In this document: one piece after another, positions 1 through 5,648 of the stretch | How the letters are laid out: each line of letters opens with the position of its first letter | Position numbering within the stretch: position 1 is the first letter of the stretch | Origin: Eubacteriales bacterium | GTDB taxonomy: Bacteria > Bacillota > Clostridia > JAQUNY01 | NCBI GenBank assembly: GCA_028717405.1 | Contig: JAQUNY010000071.1 | Span: 1-7,771 of the forward strand | Length of the DNA: 7,771 nt | Reading direction: 5' to 3' | The notes under the pieces: model-generated | Told to the model about the DNA's origin: nothing | Seen by the model: the letters and a program-made list of their open reading frames with translations, nothing else | The model's database searches: none | Program-made: the position numbers and the translations under genes

Positions 1-2
1 AT

Positions 3-776
3 ATGCTGATAAACAGGTATTTTGAAATGGTCAGGCTGTATCTGGCGGGCAATGAACGGATTACCACTGCGGATGCAGCCGCTTCGGCAGTAAAGGCTCT
101 TTCCGTAAGCGCTCCGGTCGAAATGGAAGTTCCGCCGGATCCCAAGCCCGGCAACAGCTATAATATTGCATATTTCTTCAACTATCTTGCGTATGCTCTT
201 TTTTCGATTCTGATACTGGGTGTGACCACCTGTATGTTTGCGTTTAATAACACCGACATTAAAAGAAGAAATATGTGTTCGCCGCTGTCTCTGCGGCAGA
301 TGTATCTGCAAATGGCGGGAGGCAATCTGGTTTTTGCCGTTTTGAGCTGGGCGGTTATGATCCTGGCAGGCCTTGCGATATTCGGGAGGCAGATACTATC
401 GCAAAGGGGAATGCTGCTGTGCATCAATTCATTCATATTTATGACGGCAGGCCTCAGCATAAGTTATCTTATAAGTGGCTTGCTGAAAAGCAGAAATGCC
501 CAGGGGGCTGTGGCAAATGTTGTGACGCTGGGCACCTGTTTTATTGCCGGAGTATTTGTACCGCAGGAATTGCTGGGAAACTTTGTTTTAAGTATGGCAA
601 AATTCACACCGACATACTGGTATGTGAAAGCTAACAACCTTATTGTCGACATTTCTGATTTTTCCGGAAGCAGCACTGGCGCCATAATTTCCTGTATGTT
701 TATACAGGCTGGATTTGCCGCAGGCATTTTACTGCTTTCACTTTTTATTGCGGGAAAAAAGAGGACCGCCCTGTAA
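3..776 (+). CDS. ABC-2 type transporter permease, C-terminal part (5' end outside window)
   Basis: Membrane subunit of an ABC transporter, probably an exporter of the ABC-2 (ABC2_membrane_3) type, which works with a separate ATPase. About 257 codons are visible. The frame is open to the left edge, and the usual N-terminal membrane helix and most of the large extracytoplasmic domain are absent, so the ATG at position 3 is probably internal. Residues 1-50 look like the end of the external domain. Hydrophobic segments follow at about 56-80, 104-127, 136-160, 168-188 and 228-250, the five or so C-terminal helices expected. Family-like motifs are AGVFVPQELL (about 182-191) and FTPTYWYVKANN (201-212), where related permeases carry similar FVP and PxYW patterns. 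The protein ends with a basic tail, GKKRTAL. The cargo is unknown. The gene converges on the TRAP operon and is probably unrelated to it. Its partner ATPase should lie upstream, outside the window. Confidence 0.85.
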   Translation: MLINRYFEMVRLYLAGNERITTADAAASAVKALSVSAPVEMEVPPDPKPGNSYNIAYFFNYLAYALFSILILGVTTCMFAFNNTDIKRRNMCSPLSLRQMYLQMAGGNLVFAVLSWAVMILAGLAIFGRQILSQRGMLLCINSFIFMTAGLSISYLISGLLKSRNAQGAVANVVTLGTCFIAGVFVPQELLGNFVLSMAKFTPTYWYVKANNLIVDISDFSGSSTGAIISCMFIQAGFAAGILLLSLFIAGKKRTAL

Positions 777-786
777 GAGAACGGTC
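754..786 (-). terminator. Rho-independent terminator for the TRAP operon, overlapping the ABC permease stop codon
   Basis: Read on the - strand, GACCGTTC and GGGCGGTC form an 8-bp stem (two G-U pairs) with a 7-nt loop at 764-786. The tail CTCTTTTTT follows (755-763). It lies about 50 nt after the dctM stop. Read on the + strand only five of the pairs form (GACCG/CGGTC), followed by GTTTT, so it may also weakly stop the converging permease transcript. Confidence 0.6.
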
Positions 787-807
787 GTTTTGAGGACATT
801 TTATAGT

Positions 808-819
808 TGTCATATGACA
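808..819. repeat. Perfect 12-bp palindrome in the convergent gap
   Basis: TGTCATATGACA is its own reverse complement. It sits in the roughly 60-bp gap between the two converging stop codons (776 and 837). Being between 3' ends it is unlikely to be an operator. It may be a transcript-end structure or chance. Confidence 0.3.
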
Positions 820-836
820 CAGGTGATACAGAAGGG

Positions 837-2150
837 TCACTTCATAAGCAGCGAAGGCAGGAATGTGGCTATCTCCGGGAAAATTATCAGCAGTGTAATA
901 CAGATGAAGAGAGCCAGCAGGAAGGGCAGTACACCCTTGAATATGGTTTCCACAGGAATATCTTTTGCCACTCCCTTTATTATAAAAACATTCATGCCTA
1001 CGGGGGGAGTTATTACACCCATAGCGACGACAAGCACGATCACGACTCCGAACCAAACGGGGTCATACCCAAGGACATCCACAACGACGGGATAAAAAAT
1101 CGGAATCGTAAGCAGTATCATTGCCAGTGCGTCTATAATGCACCCAAGCACAAGATATATAAGCAGGACTATTATCAGGATAAATACGGATGGCAGGGCA
1201 AGAGTTGAAGCCCAGGTAGCCATAAGAAAAGGAAGCCTGCTGACTGCTATGAAGCGGCCAAAAACAATTGCGCCTGCGACAAGCAGCATAATCATTGAAG
1301 TAGTTTTAGTTGTATCGGCAAGTGATTTCTTTATACCATCCCATTTTAATTGTCTTCTCAGTACTGTTATAAGCAGTATGCTTGCGGTTCCCACAGAACC
1401 AGCCTCAGTGGGAGTGAACCAGCCTGCGAAAAGGCCGCCCAGTGATACGAAGAAGGTGAAAAGCACTTCAAGAAGCCCGTTTGAAAGGCCGGCAAGTTTC
1501 TCTTTCCATGTATAACTGATTTCAGAAGCGGGAGCGTATTCGGGATGTATCCTGACTGTAAAATAAATAGCTGCAATATAAAGAAACATAAGGAGTATGC
1601 CGGGCAGTATACCTGAAAGAAAAAGCCTGCCGATTGATTGAGTGGTTTGTATGCCATATACAATAAATATCACGCTTGGAGGTATAAGTACGCCCAAAGC
1701 TCCGCCGGCAGCGACGCTGGCCGTTGACAGTGAATCGTTATATCCGTATTTTTTCATTTCCGGGAGGGATATTGCCCCCATTGTGGCCGCCGTGGCGGTA
1801 TTGGAACCGCAAATAGCGCCGAATACAGCGCACGCGACTTGTGTGGCAATTGCCAGGCCGCCTCTTTTATGCCCGACCATCCTGTAAGCAAAGGTATAGA
1901 GGTTTTTGCCGACACCCGAGTAGTAGGCTATAAAGCCCATCCAGACAAACATTGGTATAACACTCAGGGAATATGTGGAGAAAGTACTGAAAATATCTGT
2001 GGCCAGAACATTTAATGCGGCCTTTGGCGTCACTATAACAGAAAACCCCGCAAAACCTGTCAGCAGCATGGCATAAGCAATCGGGACCCGAAGGAAGATC
2101 AGTACCATAAAGATGATTATACCGATAAGACCGATAATTTCAGGGCTCAC
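837..2150 (-). CDS. dctM: TRAP transporter large permease subunit (DctM type)
   Basis: Twelve-helix membrane subunit of a tripartite ATP-independent periplasmic transporter. It carries out Na+ (or H+) coupled uptake of the ligand delivered by the DctP binding protein, in complex with DctQ. At 437 residues it is normal length. Family motifs are clear: GAICGSNTATAATMGAISLP at 111-130, followed by KKYGY and then GALGVLIPPS at 150-159; FTPTEAG at 245-251; and ITPPVGMNVF at 380-389. The repeated helical hairpins carrying the IPPS and TPPVG loops are where the cation and substrate sites lie in this family. It is almost wholly hydrophobic with no signal peptide. Start is GTG at 2150, whose GTGA overlaps the dctQ stop by 4 nt, so translation is probably coupled; a GGTGAT stretch upstream is the only ribosome-site-like sequence. 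It is the last gene of the operon, followed by a hairpin with a T-run. The substrate is not readable from the sequence. Confidence 0.95.
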   Translation of the reverse strand: MSPEIIGLIGIIIFMVLIFLRVPIAYAMLLTGFAGFSVIVTPKAALNVLATDIFSTFSTYSLSVIPMFVWMGFIAYYSGVGKNLYTFAYRMVGHKRGGLAIATQVACAVFGAICGSNTATAATMGAISLPEMKKYGYNDSLSTASVAAGGALGVLIPPSVIFIVYGIQTTQSIGRLFLSGILPGILLMFLYIAAIYFTVRIHPEYAPASEISYTWKEKLAGLSNGLLEVLFTFFVSLGGLFAGWFTPTEAGSVGTASILLITVLRRQLKWDGIKKSLADTTKTTSMIMLLVAGAIVFGRFIAVSRLPFLMATWASTLALPSVFILIIVLLIYLVLGCIIDALAMILLTIPIFYPVVVDVLGYDPVWFGVVIVLVVAMGVITPPVGMNVFIIKGVAKDIPVETIFKGVLPFLLALFICITLLIIFPEIATFLPSLLMK

Positions 2151-2647
2151 TTTTCATCACCGGCCTTTCCGATACCGAGAGCTTTTATGAGGACCGTCAA
2201 TGATAGAAACATAAAACAAAATGAAAGCGCATATGCAAATATACCAAGCGGTGTCTGCGTTGTCACAGAAAGCTCATTAGCCTGCATATATCTTGAACCA
2301 AGCTTAAAAAGGGCATATGAAGTCACAGACAGAATAATGAAGGATATCATGCGGCCTGACGCTGTGATAGCTTTACCAATAAATTTGGGCATTTTGTCAG
2401 TAAGGATGGTTATTTCGATATGTCCGTCCTTAACAGAGCAATAGGCCAGTCCAAATCCTATGATAATAATTGTCAGGAAACCCGTGAAGTCATATACACC
2501 CATTATGGGAGATTTGAATACAGCCCTGAGGATAACATTTATAGTTACCATAAGCATGAGTAAGGCAAGAGCCGCGGATGATATGTAATTAACATATTCC
2601 GGCAGCTTTTTTAATATGCTGCCGGTTTTGTTTGCCGGCGTGTCCAT
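2147..2647 (-). CDS. dctQ: TRAP transporter small permease subunit (DctQ type)
   Basis: Four-helix membrane subunit that pairs with DctM and helps dock the binding protein. From ATG 2647 it has 166 residues, typical of the family. Membrane segments are at about 20-40, 53-73, 100-118 and 133-155. The region NVILRAVFKSPIMGVYDF (37-54) matches the conserved N-x3-R pattern after helix 1, and KDGHIEI (73-79) matches the KxGHI loop after helix 2. The frame is open further upstream, with GTG at 2659 (overlapping the dctP stop) and TTG at 2692 as other possible starts. No strong Shine-Dalgarno precedes any of them. ATG 2647 lies 4 nt past the dctP stop, which fits coupled translation, but GTG 2659 remains possible. 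It overlaps dctM by 4 nt. Confidence 0.92.
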   Translation of the reverse strand: MDTPANKTGSILKKLPEYVNYISSAALALLMLMVTINVILRAVFKSPIMGVYDFTGFLTIIIIGFGLAYCSVKDGHIEITILTDKMPKFIGKAITASGRMISFIILSVTSYALFKLGSRYMQANELSVTTQTPLGIFAYALSFCFMFLSLTVLIKALGIGKAGDEK

Positions 2648-2651
2648 CAGG

Positions 2652-3749
2652 TTATTCACTATCTTTATATTCTTCGTTATATTTATCAGCAAGGCTTTCT
2701 ATGGTAGCCAGGGGATCGATTTCAATGCCAAGGCCTTTGAGTTTTTCAAGATATTTCTCTCTCAGCGGCTCAAGCCTTGCTATCCAAATCTGCTCTTCAT
2801 CAGCTGTGAGTTCTATTACCGTCATTTTCTTTTCAACTATGGCATAATCCAGAGCAGCTTCATTCTGCATGTCCCAAAGGCCTGCTGCAGTTTTTTTATG
2901 AAATTCCTCTGTAACACGGGTAATCGTGTCCTGAAGGTCGGAAGAAAGTGAATCCCATTTTGCTTTGTTCATGGTCACAAAGAACAGTGTGTTATATAGA
3001 AAGGGAGTTTTTGTTATATATTTTGTGACTTCGGCCTGTTTCCACCCCTGAAGGACTTCTACCGGAGAGAGGTTTCCCTTGACTATGTTCTTCGAAAGTG
3101 CTTCGTACGTCTCTGACTGGGGCATACCTACAGGTATGGCTTCAAGATATTTGAGTGATTCGGCACTGATGCCTGTGGCACGGATTTCAATACCTTTAAG
3201 GTCTGCAAGCTTATTTATGGGAGTACTGGTGAAAAGGTCGCCGGGGCCTGTGGCAATGACCATTAAAAGGTGAGTATCTTTGACTTCCTCCGGGGCAAGC
3301 GCTTTTATGCCTTCCCAGGCAACCATGCTGGCTGATTTTGAATTGAGATATACTGTGCCGGGAAGCTCAAAAGCCTCAAGCACAGGGAAACGGCCGGGTG
3401 AATATGAAAAACATGAAAGACCAATGTCTGCGACGCCCTGTACAACAGAATTATATATGTCGTTTGCCTTTGCAAGAGATTCTCCGGGGTAACTGGTTAT
3501 TTTTACTGCGCCGCCGGTCTCTTCTTCAATCTTGGCCGACCACTCTTTGACTAATTTGGTTTCGGCAGGATGTGTCGGGCCGAAAAAGTGCGCGAAGCTG
3601 AGTTCAATAACAGCGGGCTTCTGTGTTGGAGCCGCGGTGCCGGAAGGTGCCTCTGCGATGTCGGATTTTTCACATGAAACCAGAGGGAGTGACAGAACTG
3701 CAACAATCATAAGTGACAGGATCAAAACGGTCTTTCTTGATATTCTCAT
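2652..3749 (-). CDS. dctP: TRAP transporter solute-binding lipoprotein (DctP type)
   Basis: Extracytoplasmic receptor that captures the ligand, usually an organic or sugar acid, and presents it to DctQM. It has 365 residues from ATG 3749. This start is preferred over the upstream in-frame TTG at 3767 because AAAGGAG lies 8 nt before it and because it gives a proper signal peptide. That signal is MRISRKT, a hydrophobic stretch, and the lipobox LVSC with Cys26 as the lipidated residue. A short Ala/Pro/Thr-rich linker (31-46) leads into the binding domain. Family hallmarks are LSFAHFFGPTHP (50-61), LADLKGIEIRATG (181-193) with Arg190 at the place of the carboxylate-binding arginine, and MPQSETYEALSKNIVKG (209-225). 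A lipid anchor rather than a free periplasmic protein suggests a cell with a single membrane, though Gram-negatives also use lipobox anchors. It is the first gene of dctPQM, driven by the promoter at 3843-3872. The ligand is unknown. Confidence 0.95.
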   Translation of the reverse strand: MRISRKTVLILSLMIVAVLSLPLVSCEKSDIAEAPSGTAAPTQKPAVIELSFAHFFGPTHPAETKLVKEWSAKIEEETGGAVKITSYPGESLAKANDIYNSVVQGVADIGLSCFSYSPGRFPVLEAFELPGTVYLNSKSASMVAWEGIKALAPEEVKDTHLLMVIATGPGDLFTSTPINKLADLKGIEIRATGISAESLKYLEAIPVGMPQSETYEALSKNIVKGNLSPVEVLQGWKQAEVTKYITKTPFLYNTLFFVTMNKAKWDSLSSDLQDTITRVTEEFHKKTAAGLWDMQNEAALDYAIVEKKMTVIELTADEEQIWIARLEPLREKYLEKLKGLGIEIDPLATIESLADKYNEEYKDSE

Positions 3750-3761
3750 TATCAGGACTCC

Positions 3762-3778
3762 TTTCAATATTATCGAAA
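3762..3778. promoter_or_regulatory. Imperfect palindrome next to the dctP ribosome-binding site
   Basis: TTTCAATATTATCGAAA is a 17-bp pseudo-palindrome with 7 of 8 pairs matching (one A/C mismatch). Its end overlaps the AAAGGAG ribosome site (3758-3764, - strand). It could be an operator or leader structure. It is A/T rich, so chance is a real alternative. Confidence 0.25.
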
Positions 3779-3842
3779 TTTTAATACAAATCAGTAATCA
3801 ATTTACCATAATGCAGCGATAAAGTGAGAAGCCTTAACGTCA

Positions 3843-3872
3843 ATTATACTTTTAATAATTATATAGTGTCAA
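3843..3872 (-). promoter_or_regulatory. Consensus sigma-A/sigma-70 promoter for dctPQM
   Basis: On the - strand TTGACA (3867-3872) and TATAAT (3843-3848) are both perfect consensus hexamers, separated by 18 bp. Transcription should start near 3836, giving a leader of roughly 87 nt before ATG 3749. An inverted repeat, AATTAT-N7-ATAATT (3842-3860), covers the -10 box and part of the spacer and could be an operator. The -35 box touches the alternating CA/CATA tract. Confidence 0.8.
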
Positions 3873-3927
3873 TACATACACACACATATGTACATACACA
3901 CATACATACATACACACACACATACAT
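3872..3927. repeat. 56-bp CA/CATA low-complexity tract, strictly alternating purine-pyrimidine
   Basis: Every even position from 3872 to 3926 is a purine and every odd position to 3927 is a pyrimidine, with no break. Nearly all of it is imperfect ACAT and AC units, plus one ATATGTAC island at 3886-3893. Such DNA is prone to the Z form and to slipped-strand length change. It lies directly upstream of the -35 box of the dctP promoter, between that promoter and the end of the aldo/keto reductase gene. Confidence 0.9.
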
Positions 3928-3928
3928 T

Positions 3929-3972
3929 TCGAAAAGCAACATGGCGAAAAGCGACAAAGCGGAAAGCGGTCA
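3929..3972. repeat. Degenerate AAAGC-type short repeats downstream of the aldo/keto reductase
   Basis: On the + strand the motif AAAGC recurs four times within about 40 bp (GAAAAGC, GAAAAGC, CAAAGC, GAAAGC). Read in the direction of the reductase transcript this gives GCTTT-rich DNA after the stop codon. I see no stable hairpin with a T-run, so I do not call a terminator here. Confidence 0.4.
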
Positions 3973-3985
3973 CCTTAAGGGCATG

Positions 3986-4825
3986 TCAGAATATCGGATC
4001 GAGGTCTGAAGCCAGCGTTCTCAGTTCTGCAATCTCAGCTTCCGTTACAGGTTTAAAATTTTCGGCGGCGTCCAAAGCAATATCAAAAAAACTGAAGTCT
4101 CCCGGTGGTATTGCCGCGGTAACAGGCTGTGAAAGGGTATATCTTAAAGCAATTGCCGCAAGGCCCGGATCATCTGTTGGCGTATACCAGCACTTTGGAT
4201 AGTTTTTTCCGGTGCCCTGCGTTTTCTTAGTATATGCCAGGGCTTTAAGCGCGAGTCTCGCAACACCCTTATCCACAGCTTTTTCCATAATGCGATGACC
4301 AAAACTGCCTTTCAGCATGCATACCCAGTTAACAGGGAAAAGTACAGAGGTAAAATCGTATTTGTTGATCATTGCGACAGCGGCTGTTTCATCGTGTGCC
4401 GAGAAGCCTATGAAACGTAACTTGCCGTCTCTTTTTGCCTTCAGTACTGCTTCCATTGCGCCGTTTTCAGCGAATATTTGTTCTGCCTCTTCAACAGATT
4501 TTACACCATGAAACTGGTACAGGTCGAAATGATCTGTCTCAAGTTTTTTTAAAGAGTCCTCAAGTTCCAGGGCTGCCTTTATTTTTGTTCTTTCGGCAGT
4601 TTTACATGCCAGAAAGATTTTATTCCGGCTGCCTCTCAGTGCCGGTCCCAGTTTATCCTGAGCATCACCATATGAAGGGGCAACATCAAAATAGTTGATA
4701 CCATGGTCCAGTGCATGGCGGACGATCCTGTCTGCCTCTTTCTGCGGTTCGTTTTTTACAAGAATACCACCAAAGCCCAATATTGAAAGCTTTTCACCGG
4801 TATTTCCCAACTCGCGTCTGATCAT
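3986..4825 (-). CDS. Aldo/keto reductase family oxidoreductase
   Basis: Predicted soluble TIM-barrel oxidoreductase using NAD(P)H to interconvert aldehydes or ketones and alcohols. It has 279 residues, somewhat shorter than the usual 300-330. The start REL-GNTGEKLSILGFGG is typical of the family. The catalytic tetrad is complete: Asp47 and Tyr52 in FDVAPSYG, Lys75 in ACKTAE, and His106 in YQFHGV. GKLRFIGFSAHD (134-145) matches the conserved GKxRxIGxS segment. There is no cysteine cluster at the C-terminus, so this is not one of the Fe-S members. Start ATG 4825 is chosen because AGGGAGG lies 6 nt upstream; the longer frame would need TTG 4846. It has its own promoter (4911-4939) and a leader containing a 12-nt direct repeat. 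It points the same way as dctPQM but is separated by 236 bp that carry a separate strong promoter. The substrate is unknown. Confidence 0.93.
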   Translation of the reverse strand: MIRRELGNTGEKLSILGFGGILVKNEPQKEADRIVRHALDHGINYFDVAPSYGDAQDKLGPALRGSRNKIFLACKTAERTKIKAALELEDSLKKLETDHFDLYQFHGVKSVEEAEQIFAENGAMEAVLKAKRDGKLRFIGFSAHDETAAVAMINKYDFTSVLFPVNWVCMLKGSFGHRIMEKAVDKGVARLALKALAYTKKTQGTGKNYPKCWYTPTDDPGLAAIALRYTLSQPVTAAIPPGDFSFFDIALDAAENFKPVTEAEIAELRTLASDLDPIF

Positions 4826-4848
4826 AGCCAACCTCCCTGAAATCAAAT

Positions 4849-4879
4849 TTACATTAATGCAGGTCGCTTACATTAATGC
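4849..4879. promoter_or_regulatory. 12-nt direct repeat in the aldo/keto reductase leader, candidate regulator site
   Basis: TTACATTAATGC occurs at 4849-4860 and again, identically, at 4868-4879, a 19-bp period. Each copy holds the 8-bp palindrome CATTAATG. The pair lies between the predicted transcription start (about 4904) and the ribosome site of the reductase, a position suited to a repressor binding two nearly aligned faces of the helix. Confidence 0.5.
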
Positions 4880-4910
4880 TGATTCTCACATGCATATGTT
4901 ATATAAGCCT

Positions 4911-4939
4911 ATTATACACGACAGATTACAGAAAGTCAT
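4911..4939 (-). promoter_or_regulatory. Probable promoter of the aldo/keto reductase gene
   Basis: On the - strand TATAAT (4911-4916) is a perfect -10 box. ATGACT (4934-4939) is a 4-of-6 match to the -35 box at 17-bp spacing. The predicted start near 4904 leaves a leader of about 80 nt. The weak -35 suggests dependence on an activator or modest expression. Confidence 0.55.
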
Positions 4940-4947
4940 ATCCGGAG

Positions 4948-4983
4948 TGCTCATTCCGCGAGCATTTCCACGCTTTTCCACAC
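4948..4983. promoter_or_regulatory. Inverted and 10-bp-periodic repeats between two divergent promoters
   Basis: TGCTC-N7-GAGCA (4948-4964) is an inverted repeat. Next to it TTTCCAC occurs twice with exact 10-bp spacing (4965-4971 and 4975-4981), one helical turn. Both lie between the divergent promoters at 4911-4939 and 4995-5023, so a shared regulator could bind here. TTTTCCACA (4974-4982) also fits a loose DnaA-box pattern. Confidence 0.3.
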
Positions 4984-4994
4984 ATACCTTAACA

Positions 4995-5023
4995 TTGACA
5001 AACCAGATTGGAAATGGTATCAT
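4995..5023 (+). promoter_or_regulatory. Promoter of the Gre-like gene
   Basis: TTGACA (4995-5000) is a perfect -35 box. After 17 bp comes TATCAT (5018-5023), a 5-of-6 -10 box preceded by TGG, an extended -10 element. Transcription should begin near 5030, giving a leader of about 80 nt before ATG 5113. Confidence 0.75.
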
Positions 5024-5112
5024 ATAAAATAAAAGATAACCAATAGTTATGGTGCTTTGCTCTCAGGCGGAGTACCTTATGTTTTTATTTGGCTTTTTTA
5101 GGGGGAGGAAAA

Positions 5113-5565
5113 ATGCAGATGCAGGGAAAAATAAAATTAACCAAACAGGCTCATGAAAAAATGCTTGCACACCTTGTCGATATAGAAGAGAGAAAAGTAC
5201 TGATAGCAGATGAATATTACCGGGAGATGGATGAAGAACGAATCAGCTTCATCTCTTTGCTGGATAAATATATAACCCTGCTTGACAAGACACTCAGAAA
5301 GACTGAAATCTCAGAAGAGGCTGATAATGAGTTCCCTTTTGTCTCTATATACAGCGAGGTAAGGGTATCTGAACCGGATACGGGAGAAGGCTATTCATAT
5401 AAGATCATCCCGCCGGAAGCCGACGATTTGCAGAAGGCAGATGAAATCACCTATTTATCACCTGTCGGGAAAGCGCTGATGCTCAGGAAGAGCGGAGACA
5501 CCGTTGTTATAAAAGCTCCTCAGGGTGAATACAGTATTAAAATCGAAAGTATAAAACTCTTTTAA
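5113..5565 (+). CDS. GreA/GreB-family transcription factor with an atypical N-terminal tip
   Basis: Predicted RNA polymerase secondary-channel protein. Gre factors bind the channel, insert a coiled coil and rescue backtracked polymerase by stimulating transcript cleavage. It has 150 residues, slightly under the 158 of E. coli GreA. Residues 78-150 match the GreA C-terminal FKBP-like domain well: SEVRVSEPDTGEGYSYKI, then EITYLSPVGKALMLRKSGDT and a GEYSIKIESI end. Residues 6-68 are charged and helical, as expected for the coiled coil. However the canonical tip motif (D-L-x-E-N-A-E-Y) is missing; the tip region instead reads EMDEER (38-43) and the second helix is about seven residues shorter. 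Acidic residues remain, so cleavage activity is possible but not assured. Start ATG 5113 follows GGGGGAGG by 4 nt; ATG 5119 would sit 10 nt away and is the alternative. The gene is monocistronic with its own promoter. Confidence 0.85.
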   Translation: MQMQGKIKLTKQAHEKMLAHLVDIEERKVLIADEYYREMDEERISFISLLDKYITLLDKTLRKTEISEEADNEFPFVSIYSEVRVSEPDTGEGYSYKIIPPEADDLQKADEITYLSPVGKALMLRKSGDTVVIKAPQGEYSIKIESIKLF

Positions 5566-5577
5566 CATAATTAAAAC

Positions 5578-5610
5578 AAAGCCAAAGTAAAGCCAAAACA
5601 AAGCTGAAAT
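5578..5610. repeat. Three tandem 11-bp units downstream of the Gre-like gene
   Basis: AAAGCCAAAGT, AAAGCCAAAAC and AAAGCTGAAAT lie head to tail between the two converging genes. The first two copies differ at two bases and the third is more diverged. The AAAGC core resembles the short repeats at 3929-3972. Confidence 0.6.
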
Positions 5611-5612
5611 TA

Positions 5613-5646
5613 AACCAGGGCATAAAATTTCCGGTTGTTTTATTTT
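5613..5646. terminator. Probable terminator between the converging Gre-like and Gfo/Idh genes
   Basis: AACC-A-GG (5613-5619) can pair with CCGGTT (5631-5636), a six-pair stem with one bulged A. On the + strand TTGTTTTATTTT follows. On the - strand the same hairpin is followed by TAATTT, a weaker tail. It suits the + strand gene best and may serve both. Confidence 0.5.
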
Positions 5647-5648
5647 GG

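Noticed and set aside
464..820. 118-codon - strand reading frame under the ABC permease
   Set aside because: Antisense shadow; the + strand frame carries the membrane helices and family motifs.
2647..2692. Longer dctQ starting at TTG 2692
   Set aside because: It would overlap dctP by 41 bp using a rare start codon; ATG 2647, or GTG 2659, fits operon spacing better.
3872..3927. CRISPR array or IS end as an explanation for the repeat tract
   Set aside because: The units are 2-4 bp with no spacers, no longer inverted ends and no transposase or cas gene in the window.
3824..4009. Short + strand reading frame with a His-Thr-rich repeat peptide
   Set aside because: It is the translation of the CA/CATA tract, has no ribosome site and runs into the end of the reductase gene on the other strand.
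4974..4982. DnaA-box-like TTTTCCACA
   Set aside because: A single loose match with no cluster or origin-type genes nearby; better explained as part of the 10-bp-spaced TTTCCAC pair.
5049..5151. Possible short leader peptide (ATG at 5049) ahead of the Gre-like gene
   Set aside because: No Shine-Dalgarno before it, it overlaps the real start out of frame, and it shows no regulatory codon run.
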